From the NCBI GenBank assembly GCA_015847255.1, contig JADLZK010008411.1, positions 124,001-188,000 on the forward strand: DNA of 64,000 bases, in the 5' to 3' direction. Positions within the stretch are counted from its first letter, which is position 1; the number at the start of each line of letters is the position of its first letter. The position numbers and the translations under genes are program-made. This DNA comes from Hyparrhenia diplandra. Its lineage: Eukaryota > Streptophyta > Magnoliopsida > Poales > Poaceae. The notes under the pieces were generated by a model. It saw nothing but the letters and a program-made list of their open reading frames with translations, had not been told where the DNA came from and ran no database searches. Shown here piece after piece: positions 23,084 through 35,723 of the stretch.

Positions 23084-26000
23084 CGTAACACCCGGTGTTA
23101 TTTACCGTTAAGCTATGGATTTAGACAAAAATAAGTTTAGTTAGGTTTGGTTATGTCGTCGGTCGGCAAGACGCGGAAAGAATCGATTAGGAAGTTACCC
23201 CCTTGTCGGAAACCCTAATTTCTAAACCTAGTTTGTCCCTCTTTCTTTATTTCAAAATTTATCAAGAATTTGAGGGTGGTCACAAAAGGGAAAAGGTAGA
23301 GTTTTCAAAGTTGAGCAAAGTTGGTATTTTGAGTTTTCAAAGTTTAGTTCAAAATTTTAAAGTAATTTTGAATTCGACAAAACCCTAATTACCCCCTTTT
23401 CTCTATTTCAAAATCTAAGCAAAATTTGACAAAACTTACAAAAGCTAGTTGGTAGATCTTGTTGAGATGAACAAAAGATATGTACAAAGTTTTTCAAGTT
23501 TCTACATAATTTTAAAAGTAATTTTGAATTCAAATTTCCTACTTTTTGACCCTATTTCAAAAAGTCATATTTAGAAGCCGAAATTGAAAATCTTCCAATT
23601 GTGAAAATTGTAGATCTTGAAAAATTAAGGCAAGTTACTTTTTGGAAATTTTTGAGTTTAGTTCAAAATTTGGGAGTAATTTTAAAAATTTGAAGTTAGG
23701 GTTTGATTTTCTCTGATAAGAACCCGACCACTCCTCCTCCGCCACCGCCGGCGTCAAGGGTCGCGTCGCCCACCGCCGGCCCTCTCGTGAAGCCGACCGC
23801 CGAGGAGTTTCACGATGTCCACCGTCCGACCCCTCCCTCCTATAAATGTTTTTCTTCTTTTCCCAATTCCGCCGGCTGTTTCCCGCCGCCGTTCGTCTTC
23901 GTTGCATCTTTTTGTCAAACCAGCTTCTTGCCGCAACTTTCTCACCTCCCCTCCGGAACCCGGCCGCCGACCCATGCGAATCGCCCGCGCGCCGCCGTCT
24001 TTAAGTCCGGCCGGAGGCGAGCGCCTCAACTCGTTCGAAACGGTGAGCTTTTGCTTGCCTTTTCTGCGTTTTCCCTCCTCTCGAAGATGTATTCGTGATC
24101 GACTCGCCCCTTTTCCCGGTCGTGACCCGGTTCGTCGGAACGACGTTGTCCCGCCGCCGCCGCCGCCCGCCGCCCTCGCCGTCGACCTACCTCCGCCCTT
24201 AGCCCGCGCAACCAAGCCTCGTCCTAGATCAGCGGTGAGCTCGGCCTTGATTGGCACGCGTGAGCGCGGCCGGGCCGCACCGCGCACTTTGGCCCAACAC
24301 CGTTCTTCTTCGTTGCGGCCGGCCCGTCTTTCACGGGCCATGTACGCGATCTTGGGCCATGCAATGTGCCAAGATTCAACCCAAACCCTTTTCCAATTTT
24401 GAAATGTTTTATTCAATTTCATTTATTTGAATAGTGTCGATTTTCCAAATTTTGTATAAATTCAAATACTAGCTCAAAAATTCTGAAAATTTTTGTGTAG
24501 CCTTCCCATGGGTATGTCTATCCAGGAAAAATATGAAACTTGAATTTTGAATACTTTTGGCATGGTTTAAAAATACAAATTTTAATTGAAAATGCATTTT
24601 CCTTGATTTTTAATAATTATTCTATTTATCCAAAAATCATGAAAATTATTTTGACACTGTTTCATGACATGATCTACCTGTACAAAAATTTTGAGCTTGT
24701 TTAAAGAAAGTTAAAATATTTATTATTTCATGCTCTATTATTTCATGTGTTGAATAAGTTGTTTTATGTCTTATAACCTAGGGTTTTGGGTGAATTTTGG
24801 ATTGTTTTGGTGAACCCTAAACCATGCCTTTATCAAGTGGTCCTTGAGAACTCCTTAGGCAATGGTGATGATATCTCGTAGAGTAGTTCAATAAGTTGGT
24901 TTTGTTGGATTGCAACTTTATCGTGAAGGAAAGTTATACTCAAGTGTTTATTATTTCATGCATCATCACGCATCATGTTTACCATTCCATCACGCTAAAG
25001 CATGCATCATCATCTACGTGTAGAGTATACGAGAGTGAGTCGGATCGTGTTGGTGAAGCTTTGGAGAAGGTGTTGATATGGTTCGCGATGATCATTCTGC
25101 AGAGAAGATCCGTCTGGTCGACAAGGATAATGTCAAGTTTGACTTCGACAATCTTTCCTCGAATCTAACTTTCCTCGCAACACGTGCAAGCCCCTAGCTC
25201 ATTTAAACATTCCTTGTGTTTTTACAAAGCTTTATATCACCTTTGCTTTATGCACTACTTTAGGTGATAGGAGTTGTGTGATAACCTAATTGATGCATTA
25301 CCATTCCTTGGTTATTTCAATATCTACCTTGATAACCCGTTTTTGGTAAAAATGCTTAGAGATGCTTAGCCTTGCTAATTTAGTTAGACTTTTGAGTCAA
25401 AATGTGACAAGTCTCTTAAAATAGCCCGAATGGGCATTTGATAAACAAGGATGTTATATGATGAAACCATCTTTGGGTTATGGTGTTTAATTTGAGACCG
25501 GTCGGGTAATTTGCATTGAGAATGGAGTCTCGATTAGTAGTATTTCCGTTTTTGTCGATTAAGGACCGGCGTGTAGGCCTGTGTAATCGAGACTATGGAA
25601 CGCATAATCGCATGAGGTCTTTTGGCCGATGGCACGCCTGTCTGGGCGTCGCCCCGGGGACGGTCGAAACTAGTTTTGGACACATATCTCGGTAAGCCCA
25701 ATCTCGGCGGTGTCAAATCGGAAACGTACAACCGCAAGCCTTTGGGAGTGGAGAGATGGCGGGAGTACATGTTACCCTCGTGGGTTAAAGTCCTGGATTG
25801 GAGGTGTAATGCGGTACTCTCGGGTGGCGTGGGACGCGGTTCCGTTTTGAGTATCCAAGAAAGGGTTGATATATGCAAGCTTAAGTGCTACATATGTCGT
25901 GTGGAAAGAACTCCCTAGCTGGGTTAATCGATTTTGAAATCGCCGTGCTTCTCGGATATGGAGACTCGGTTTCCTGACTTATATCGTAGATTAATTATGG

Positions 26001-26635
26001 AATAGAGAAGAGTTGGAATAAGTGATGGAGTATCTAAGAAGTGTATGCTCTAGTATAAGATCACCTAGAGTATGAGAAACTAAATTGGAATTAAAATGTT
26101 GAAAGTAAGGATTCACTTCTAGTAAGCTTTTCTGCAAAAAGAGTCCTTGATTCTTGCTAAAAACCTTACCTTGAATCCTAATAGACCAACATTCCCCGAG
26201 TCTTCTCCTATTTTCTTTAATCGGGTAAGTCTTGTTGAGTACTCCCCGTATCGGGGTTTGTTAACCCTTGTTGCGTCTTTGACTTCGTCTTTGTTTAACC
26301 AAGGTTAGGTCGGTGGGCACGACATGATCTGGTTTATCTTCCAGTTCTACCTAGCTTCCGCAATTAAGTTAAGTTTACTCAAATGTAACTTACTCACATT
26401 TTGTAAAAATTAATGTTATTATTCTTCCACACTCGGTCTATATTTTTGTAATAAATGTTATAATGTTGTAGCTACTCCTTTGTTGATCCTGGTATGAGAC
26501 ATAAATTATGGTGTAATGGGGTTCCCGATGACACCCGACATGCTTCTTAAGTTATTGGGTGTATTCGCACGGTATGTCCGAGGTCTTTGGGACAATGACG
26601 GATGCGTGGTGGGCCCTGTAATTTAGAAGGTTACA
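23084..26635 (+). repeat. LARD-like element 5' LTR
   Basis: Collinear with 29682-33407. AT-rich flanks are almost identical between copies, while the GC-rich block 23735-24330 is shorter than its partner through many small deletions. The TATA-like cctataaatg at about 23839 has lost the ~16 bases that follow TATAAATA in the other copy. Contains several small GC-rich frames that I regard as chance. Confidence 0.9.
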
Positions 26636-29600
26636 TTCTGAGTGGTATCGAGCTCATACCTACAATATTACTTTCGAAAAATTCAAAATGATTTTGTAAT
26701 CTAAAAGTTTTTGAAAGTAACAACTTAAAAATGATCTTCTTTCTTTCCTTATGCTTCTTTGGAAGCTTTCATGAAGATTTTTCCGAGGAGTCAAGTAAAA
26801 GATTTCGGGAGGTTTTCATGTCATCTTTTGAAGAACAATTAGAGAGTTAACTTCACCGACAATGTTACGCTAAGTGCTTTTCAACATCTTATTGGTGCAG
26901 TGAAGATAGTATATAAAGTAAAGCCCTATAATTTACTAACATCTAACATGATGAAGATGGAGTATGTTTAACATTATGAAGACGTATAGGACGAGCATGC
27001 ATCATATCATCCATGATAATGTTGAAATTTCCTCCTTTCATTCGGACAACTATTCTTCTTTATAGTTGTTTGTCATAAATTTCGCCCTATACCAGGTTTT
27101 GGTTAATGGACTCCCATTTGATAATCTTTGCTTCATAAGTTCCTAGTCTTTGGGAGCTTGCACCTTGCCATGTCAACTCTATTTAAAAACCTAAGACTAC
27201 TCCTTGATTTCTCAACAAATACATGTGTCGTATTTTTGACTTCTTCCATCGACACATGCTCTTCTCTTCACTATAATTCACGATTACCGTGTTTTCACCT
27301 TCATTGCAAACTCTTTTCGAAATTTATATCCGAACTCCTCTAAAATTTTCGAAAACCCTTATCGGTTGCAATCACCTTTTTTTTCTCAGTTTGCAATCTT
27401 GATATCAACTTTGTTGTTTTGCAAAATGTCTTATAAGTCAATATATATTTGACACATTTCCCTTCCCAATACTTATCCCACGGGATTTGTTACCTTGAAA
27501 TTTCGGAATTAGATTTCTTTTAAGGGGGAAAGATCTTCATATTCCAGTTATTCATGATCATCTTGTTGCATTATAAGTAGATATCATTGCATTGCATATG
27601 TTGATTTTAGCATTCATATAGTGCACATGAGGTGTTTTCTATGTTTTATGAAATGAAGTTTTTGTTATTAATTGAGAGCTTGGTAAATTCTTGTGAATTT
27701 ATTAGATGTTTAATAAGTTAGTTTTCATGAATGAATTTCATCCATGTTGGGTGTTGTTTGTGTTCTATTGCTAGTCTGTGTGCAACTTTGGCTGAACCCT
27801 AATCCAGCTAGGATGTTATATGTAAGTTTTGCCACGGCTTGTGTTGCGCCGTGTGGAATCAAACCAAGTTTTTGTTGGGTCTCTTAGATGACTCTCGCTA
27901 TGTACATCTCTCTTTGATCTTCGATAACTCCTTGGTTTCGCACGAGAATCTTGGTTGATTATTTCCAAACTCTTCTATCCAAACTCTTCTAGTATTATAT
28001 CCTTGACTTTGATCTTGAATCACCTCCATAGTGACTCTACGCCTTGGAACTCCTTTGTTTGCTATCCTTCGTTTGTAAATCCTTGGTCACCACTAATTTT
28101 TTATCATATGAATTCTCTTCGTGGTGGTGGTTTTGGCCGTGGTGTTATGATTAATGATTTCTAATCATGATCCATTACAAAACTACACTAAGCATTCCCT
28201 TGTCGTGAATTTCTTTGGTTATTTATCTATATTCTATCCGAAGACTTGTATATCGGATCGTTGCTTTGTGAGTTCCTTCCGAAAGTTACAAGAAAAGGTG
28301 ACCCTTGAAGAGCAAGTCACCGACATCAACATTAACAGACTACAAGAAGTGGTAGATAAGGGACTCGCTTAACGATCGCTGAATGTAACGTTGACCAGCT
28401 GTCAAGCAACTTATGTCGTCACTATTGGATCTAGAGGACATGAAAGATCGGAAAGTTGTCCTGTTTCTGATAAGTGTTATGTTTCTTTGTCTTTTGCATT
28501 TGATTGGGATTCACCAAACTACAATCATGTCCAACATTTCTGTGACATTGCGAGGGGCACGCAGATTGTTTAATTTGAATTCTAAGTTGTGCTGATTGTG
28601 AAAACCTTGAAACCTTTCACTCGATTTACCACTATAATGATTTTAGACCCCGCTTAGGTCGGAATCAGCGTGGCATCCTATTGCCGCCACGTGTCCGTTG
28701 AACGACGTGAGCATCCCGGTCCCTCTCGCTCGTTTTTCGTGTTGCTCGTCTCGCATTTGTACCCGCACTCCTTTTCGTCGGGTCATGTCTTCTTCTGTAC
28801 CACGCCCTCTTTCTTCCTCTCTTTGTGCGCGCCATGTTTGCCCGTAGCTCTTGCCTTTACACCGTACTCAAACCCCTCCATGGCTTCGGTCACTGTTTGC
28901 CTCCACATCGCAGGAATCCTGTCACCCTATGTTTGAGCACAGAGCGCACCATAAGCGGTGGCCGCTCCACCCGTGAACTGCTTTTATCTCTCTCTCTTCT
29001 CTTTCTCGGCTTCCTCTTCCTTAGTGCGCCCAAAGCATCTCTATCGATCCTCTGGCGCTATAAAACGCAATCTGGATACCTTGCTTTGCCACTTCCATCT
29101 CTCCAAAGCCCATCGCAAATCTCCTCTAAGAATCACAGAGTCGATCTCCTCCTCCAAGGTGAAGTTTGTCTAGCTCAAGATGAAACCGAGCTAGAGACAA
29201 AGACATGGGAGCTAGTACTTCAAGCTCAAGCTCTTACTTACGGAAGGTTGCCGTCAAAGGTTGCTACGCGTCTTGTTGAAGAAGATGTCCAGTTTTCATC
29301 CTAGAAGGTCGAGTCTACATCCAGTTAGCTTATGGCCCTAGGATTCATTCTGTGTCTTCTCGACATGTTGTGCCTCCTCGATCCCATCAGTTTCTGGATC
29401 TATTGGGGTCCTTTTGCGCTTTGGTCGTTTATCTTCTTGGTGCTTCTTCTCTGTCCTCGTCTGTCGAAGTATCTGGAGTGATGCTTTGTTGTGTAACAGA
29501 TGTATCCCTAACCCCAGGAAGTAATCTTTGTACCCTCTTTGTATCTCCAATGGTTTTGTAATCGTCTATCGTGTGGGCAAGCTCTATCATCTTTAATGCA

Positions 29601-29681
29601 GTTTTAAAGCTATGGAAATCTCTCATCGCTTTCTTGGAAGTTTTGCTCAATCTGGGGACGAGATTCATTATGGGGAAAGGC
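26636..29681 (+). other. Interior of LARD-like element
   Basis: Begins with a PBS-like tggtatcgagctc at 26643-26655 (compare TGGTATCAGAGC, complementary to initiator Met tRNA) and ends with a PPT at 29669-29681. No retroviral protein motif is seen. The part 28650-29310 is more GC-rich and has promoter-like architecture: gctataaaacgc at about 29058, a pyrimidine-rich stretch, then a short open frame with LLQGEVCLAQDETELETKTW. This may be captured or regulatory sequence; the evidence is weak. Confidence 0.7.
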
Positions 29682-32600
29682 TGTAACACCCAGGTGTTAT
29701 TTACCGTTAAGCTATGGATTTGGACAAAAATAAGTTTAGTTAGGTTTGGTTATGTCGTCGATCGGCAAGACGCGGAAAGAATCGGATTAGGAAGTTACCC
29801 CCTTGTCGGAAACCCTAATTTCTAAACCCTAGTTTGTCCCTCTTTCTTTATTTCAAAATTTATCAAGAATTTGAGGGTGGTCAAAAGGGAAAAGGTAGAG
29901 TTTTCAAAGTTGAGCAAAGTTGGTATTTTGAGTTTTTAAAGTTTAGTTCAAAATTTTAAAGTAATTTTGAATTCCGACAAAACCCTAATTACCCCCTTTT
30001 CTCTATTTCAAAATCTAAGCAAAATTTGACAAAACTTACAAAAGCTAGTTGGTAGATCTTGTTGAGATGAACAAAAGATATGTACAAAGTTTTTCAAGTT
30101 TCTACATAATTTTAAAAGTAATTTTGAATTCAAATTTCCTACTTTTTGACCCTATTTCAAAAAGTCATATTTAGAAGCCGAAATTGAAAATCTTCCAATT
30201 GTGAAAATTGTAGATCTTGAAAAATTAAGGCAAGTTACTTTTGGAAATTTTTGAGTTTAGTTCAAAATTTGGGAGTAATTTTAAAAATTTGAAGTTAGGG
30301 TTTGACGCTTCTGATAACCCGACCACTCCTTCCTCTCGCCACCGCCCGGCGTCAAGGGTCGCGCCGCCATCCACCGCCGTCCTCTCGGCCGACCGGCCGA
30401 GGAGTTTCGCGACGTCGCTGTCCACCTGTCCGACCCCTCCCTCCTATAAATAGGCCCGACGCCGTCGTTTTTCTTCTTTTCCCAATTCGCCGCCCGCCCG
30501 GTTTCGCCACCCACCGCCGCCGTCGTTCGTCGCCGTCGTTGCATCTTTTGTCAAACCAGCTTCTCGGCCGCGTCGCAACTTTCTCACCTCCCTGCGGAAC
30601 CCGGCCGCAACCCTTTTTCGTTGCGGAATCGCCCAGCCGCGCCCGCCGTCTTCCCCAAGTCGGTCGGGGCGCCGCCGTTTTCAACCTCGCCGTCGGCTTG
30701 ACTCAAAGCGGTGAGCTTTTGCTTGCCTTTCTCTGCGTTTTCCCTCCCTCTCGAAGATGTATTCGTGATCGACTCGCCCCTTTTCCCGGCCGTGACCCGG
30801 TTCGTCGAACGGCGTTGTCCTCGCCGCCGCCCGCCGCTGCCCTCGCCGTCGACCTACCTCCGCCCTAGCTCGCGCAACCAAGCCTCGTCCTAGATCCCGC
30901 GGTGAGCTCCTGGGCCACCATCCTTCTCCCCATTTCCTCTTTGGTCCATCGCCGGGCGCCGAACGCGGCCGCGTCGCCCGCTGGTGGTGGTGAGCGCTAC
31001 CGATGGCACGCGAATGGGGCCAAGGGCATCAGAGCTTTGGGCCGGCCCAACATCGTTCACCAAGCCGGCCGCCATCGTTCACAGCAGCCGGCCCGTCTTT
31101 GTACAATAACGGGCCATGTACAAGATCTTGGGCCATGCACGATGAATGAGCCAAGATTCAACCCGAAACCCTTTTCCAATTTTGAAATGTTTTATTCAAT
31201 TTCATTTATTTGAATAGTGTCCGATTTTCCAAATTTTGTATAAATTCAAATACTAGCTCAAAAATTCTGAAAATTTTTGTGTAGCCTTCCCATGTTTATG
31301 TCTATCCAGGAAAAATATGAAACTTGAATTTTGAATACTTTTGGCATGGTTTAAAAATACAAATTTTAATTGAAAAATGTATCTTCCTTGATTTTTAATA
31401 ATTATTCTATTTATCCAAAAATCATGAAAATTATTTTGACACTGTTTCATGACATGATCTACCTGTACAAAAATTTTGAGCTTGTATAAAGAAAGTTAAA
31501 ATATTTATTATTTCATGCTCTATTATTTCATGTGTTGAATAAGTTGTTTTATGTCTTATAACCTAGGGTTTTGGGTGAATTTTGGATTGTTTTGGTGAAC
31601 CCTAAACCATGCCTTTATCAAGTGGTCCTTGAGAACTCCTTAGGTAATGGTGATGATATCTCGTAGAGTAGTTCAATAAGTTGGTTTTGTTGGATTGCAA
31701 CTTTATCGTGAAGGAAAGTTATACTCAAGTGTTTATTATTTCATGCATCATCACGCATCATGTTTACCATTCCATCACGCTAAAGCATGCATCATCATCT
31801 ATGTGTAGAGTATACGAGAGTGAGTCGGATCGTGTTGATGAAGCTTTGGAGAAGGTGTTGATATGGTTCGCGATGATCAAGCTTCAGAGAAGATCCGTCC
31901 GTCGACAAGGATAATGTCAAGTTTGACTTCGACAATCTTTCCTCGAATCTAACTTTCCTCGCAACACGTGCAAGCCCCCGGCTCATTTAAACATTCCTTG
32001 TGTTTTTACAAAGCTTTATATCACCTTTGCTTTATGCACTACATTAGGTGATAGGAGTTGTGTGATAACCTAATTGATGCATTACCATTCCTTGGTTATT
32101 TCAATATCTACCTTGATAACCCGTTTTGGTAAAAATGCTTAGAGATGCTTAGCCTTGCTAATTTAGTTAGACTTTTGAGTCAAAATATGACAAGTCTCTT
32201 AAAATAGCCCGAATGGGCATTTGATAAACAAGGATGTTATATGATGAAACCATCTTTGGGTTATGGTGTTTAATTTGAGACCGGTCGGGTAATTTGCATT
32301 GAGAATGGAGTCTCAGTGTAGTATTTCCAGCTTGTCGATTAAGGACCGAAGCATGTAGGCCTGTGTAACCGAGACTATGGGAACGCATCTGCGCCGAGGT
32401 CTTTTGGCCAATGGCACGCGTGCGTGCGGGCGTCGCCCGGGGACAGTCGAAACTAGTTTTGGACACATACTCCGGTAAGCCCAATCTCGGGGGTGTCAAA
32501 TCGAAACGCATAACCACGCGACCGAGAGTGGAGAGATGGCGGGAGTACATGTTACCCTCGTGGGTTAAAGTCCCGGATTGGAGGTGTACGGTACTCTCGG

Positions 32601-33407
32601 GTGGCATAGGACGCGGTTTCATTTTGAGTACCCAAGAAAGGGTTGATATATGCAAGCTTAAGTGCTACATATGTCGTGTGGAAAGAACTCCCCAGCTGGG
32701 TTAATCGATTTCGAAATCGCCGTGCTTCTCGGATATGGAGACTCGGTTTCCTGACTTATGTCGTAGATTAATTATGGAACAAAGAAGAGTTGGAATAAGT
32801 GATGGAGTATCTAAGAAGTGTATGCTCTAGTATAAGATCACCTAGAATAGGTGAGAAACTAAATTGGAATTAAAATGTTGAAAGTAAGGATTCACTTCTA
32901 GTAAGCTTTTACGCAAAAAGAGTCCTTGATTCTTGCTAAAAGTCTTACCTTGAATCCTAATAGACCAACATTCCCGAGTCTTCTCCTATTTTCTTTAATC
33001 GGGTAAGTCTTGTTGAGTACTCCCATACTCGGGGTTTGTTAACCCTTGTTGCGTAGTCTTGACTTCGTCTTTGTTTAACCAAGGTTATGTCGGTGGGCAC
33101 GACATGATGCGGTTTATCTTCGATTCTACCTAGCTTCCGCAATTAAGTTAAGTTTACTCAAATGTAACTTACTCACATTTTGTAAAAATTAATGTTATTA
33201 TTCTTCCGCACTCGATCTATATTTTTGTAATAAATGTTATAATGTTGTAGCTACTCCTTTGTTGATCTGGTATGAGACATAAATTATGGTGTAATCGGGG
33301 TTCCGATGACACCCGACAAAGCTTCTTAAGTTATTGGGTGTATCTGCAATTTGCCGAGGTCTTTGGGACAATGGCGGATGAGGTGGGCCTGTAATTTAGG
33401 AGGTTAC
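29682..33407 (+). repeat. LARD-like element 3' LTR
   Basis: Partner of 23084-26635. Its TATA region reads ctcctataaataggcc (about 30450) and looks intact. It ends ggttac followed by gttac and then the resumed copia gag sequence. Confidence 0.9.
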
Positions 33408-33412
33408 GTTAC

Positions 33413-33995
33413 AAAGCCTTCAAATTTGACCTCACTAGCACGGTGATGAACATCCCAAACTGCTCGGGCAAACATCTCAAGAACTTCATGTTGAAGGTCT
33501 TGTCCTTGATCTCTTCTCCTAGAGCATTGAGATCATTCACCAACACTTGCATGCGGTGAAACATCTCCCAAGACGGTCTCATCTTCCTCCATCTTGAAGC
33601 TATTGAATTGCTCAGGGCTTGATATAGGCCTTTGCTTGCTTGACGCCTTCGGTGTCCTCATAGCACTCTTCTAGCTTCTTCTAAATCTCATGAGCAATGG
33701 TGAGTGACTTGACTTGCTCAAACACTCTATCATTGAATGCCTCATGAAAAGCACTCACGGCCACATCATTGGCATATAGTTTCTTCTCTTCGGCCGCGGT
33801 TGGCTCATTTGGCTTTGCCACCTCAAACTTGTTCTCGGTCACGACCCACACTTCTCTATTGATTGACTTGAGGTGTGCGGTCATCTTCACCTTCCAATAG
33901 GCAAAGTTGGTGCCATCGAAAGGTGGCGCCTTCTTGGTGTTGTTGACATGAAAAGTCATTGCCATTTTGTCACCGTTGGATGTTAAGCCACTCAA
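33413..33995 (-). pseudogene. copia-2 gag, N-terminal part
   Basis: The minus frame 33681-33995 begins MSGLTSNGDKMAMTFHVNNT and has FDGTNFAYWKVKMTAHLKS, the typical N-terminal copia gag motif (DUF4219/UBN2-like). A stop follows AHEI; downstream bases to 33413 continue gag in other frames (SEVKFEGF) up to the nested element. The ATG at about 33995 lies 14 bases from the PBS, so 5' spacing is short. Confidence 0.85.
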
Positions 33996-34008
33996 ATACG
34001 GTGCCTCT

Positions 34009-34020
34009 GCTCCGATACCA
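34009..34020 (-). other. copia-2 primer-binding site
   Basis: The minus strand reads TGGTATCGGAGC two bases after the 5' LTR, a one-mismatch match to the plant initiator-Met-tRNA complement TGGTATCAGAGC. Confidence 0.85.
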
Positions 34021-34022
34021 CT

Positions 34023-35723
34023 TGAAAGGTCCTAATGGCTAGAGGGGGTGAATAGCCTATTAAAAATTCTTGCAACAACACTAGCAAACGGGTTAGACAC
34101 AAAGATGGCGAAGCTAAATAAGCGGTGCTACGAATTAGCTAAGCAAGCCACAAGTCAATTTCTATTGTCTCTAATCCACACAAGGTCTAGGTTGCTAGTT
34201 TACTCCTAGGTGAGCAAGCAAGACTAACTAATTTACCACTAGGAGCTAAACTATACTAAACAAGTTAACAACCTAAGCAAGGCTACACAAGATATATCAA
34301 AGTAAATACACGAGGAGTAGTGATCGATATACCGACGTCGATGTGTAGAGGTGGAAGCCAATCACCGTGATCAACTAGAAATCTCCAACGAGCACAACAA
34401 GGTTGACACGATGATTTTTCACCGAGGTTCACGTGCTTGCCCAAGACGCTAAGTCCCCGTTGTGGCGACACACTCACTTGACGTATGCTAAGCTTAATGG
34501 CGGTGCCAAATCCCCTATGGGAGCTCAAGCAAACGATCACAAGAGAGGGTCCAACAAGCCACGAGCAATCCACTAGTGCTCCTTTTCGCGAATCTCCCGC
34601 TCGGGGGTAAGGAACGACCCCTCACAATCACCACCGGTGTGGCCTCAAACAAGCTCCACTTGAGCTCAACACCGCCTCTTGCTCCAAGCCGCTAGGGAAC
34701 AGGGCAAATTCCCAAGAAAACAAGAATCCCGCGGCTTCTCCAAGGATGAAGTGCCTCTAGATGCAATCGATGCAAGCAATGCACTTCTATCACTCTCAAT
34801 CTCACCAAGAATTCGAGTTATGGATGGAGAGATGAGTGGAGAGGAGTCTCACAAGCTCACTAGCAAGTTAGAGTGTTCAAATGTGCAAGAGAGAGCTCCA
34901 AGAACCGGCCATCCAAGTATATATAGAGCTCCCCTCGAAATAGAGCCGTTGCTCTAAAAATTTGCTCTCTCGCAAGACCGACCGGACGCGACGGACCGGA
35001 ACCACCAGCGGGTCGGTCGAGGGTCCGGTCGGTGCTCCGGTCGCATCCGACAAACTTCGGGCCACGGCCGCGCCCTCCTTCGCGCGTCGGTCGGTGCTTC
35101 CGATCGACCACCGGAAGCATCCGGTCCGGCGCCCGATCCCCGGCGTCCGGCAAAAACCCGCTGCAGGGGGCTCTCGCGAGACGCCTTTGTCCGGAGCCAC
35201 CGGTCGGTGCGTCCGGCCGCCCGCCTGTTTCAAAGATGTCTTCATCTTTTTCTTTGCTCTTTGCTTCAACCTTGCTTCGCCTCTTGCCAAGGGTTGCCAA
35301 CACGTCCAAGATGACCACGTTATCACCAATGTTAGCATGTTGAAAAGTTAGGCAAGATCGAAGTTAGTGCTCTCATGTCCTAAATGCAATATGCAAGACA
35401 ATTGGACCTAGAAGCACTTCACCAAAGGATTGTCGTGGCATTCCCTCTTGATAGTCGGCTATTTATCCTATAATGTGATCACACGCTCTATCGTGTCTTG
35501 ATCACTAAAAGGAAAACCCTATCAAGATACCTTTGCCTTGATCTCCGGGTTCCTCTCAAGCCGATCACCGAGCTTGACGATCCATCAAGTCCACCGACAT
35601 TGTCCATGTTCATGATCATCATGCTCCTTGTCATCCATCTAATCCTATCTCATAGTCATCACTTAGAGCAAAGGATTAGTCCACAAGTGTGTCATCAATT
35701 TCTAAAAACCAAACAAAGATTTG
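34023..35723 (-). repeat. copia-2 5' LTR (right copy)
   Basis: About 1.70 kb, collinear with 15614-17323. Its right terminus is imperfect (gatttgg where the left copy has gatttca). The GC-rich block 34970-35225 is shorter and rearranged relative to the left copy. Confidence 0.9.

Larger units (their letters stand above)
23084..33407 (+). mobile_element. LARD-like non-coding LTR retrotransposon nested in copia-2
   Basis: Two long direct repeats (23084-26635 and 29682-33407, about 3.55 and 3.73 kb) begin tgtaacaccc/cgtaacaccc and end ggttac(a). They flank a 3.05-kb interior with a PBS-like tggtatcgagctc just after the left LTR and a purine-rich tatggggaaaggc just before the right LTR. No gag, protease, RT, RNase H or integrase motif is found in any frame. 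Long LTRs with a coding-free interior match the LARD (large retrotransposon derivative) definition. The TGTAACACCC start and Met-tRNA-type PBS are shared with many Ty3/gypsy elements, so a gypsy partner is likely (inference). Confidence 0.85.
15614..35723 (-). mobile_element. copia-2: full-length Ty1/copia element carrying a nested LTR element
   Basis: Minus-strand element with both LTRs (15614-17323 and 34023 to about 35723), a PBS at 34009-34020, gag, protease, integrase, RT and RNase H, and a PPT at 17324-17338. Without the insert at 23084-33412 it is about 9.8 kb, long for copia and in the range of SIRE/Maximus-type families (inference). Several stops and frameshifts inactivate it. It lies inside LINE-A. 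No clean 5-bp target duplication is visible; the last few bases of the right LTR differ (gatttgg versus gatttca). Confidence 0.92.

Noticed and set aside
23703..24422. Long overlapping frames on both strands (up to 222 codons)
   Set aside because: They lie in the GC-rich block of an LTR, are low-complexity (Arg, Pro, Gly, Ser) and are not preserved in the second LTR.
30281..30881. Frames of 110-188 codons
   Set aside because: Same LTR block as above in the other copy; different frames are open in each copy.
34860..35338. Two ~150-codon minus frames in the copia-2 5' LTR
   Set aside because: LTR sequence with repeated GC motifs; frames not maintained in the other LTR.
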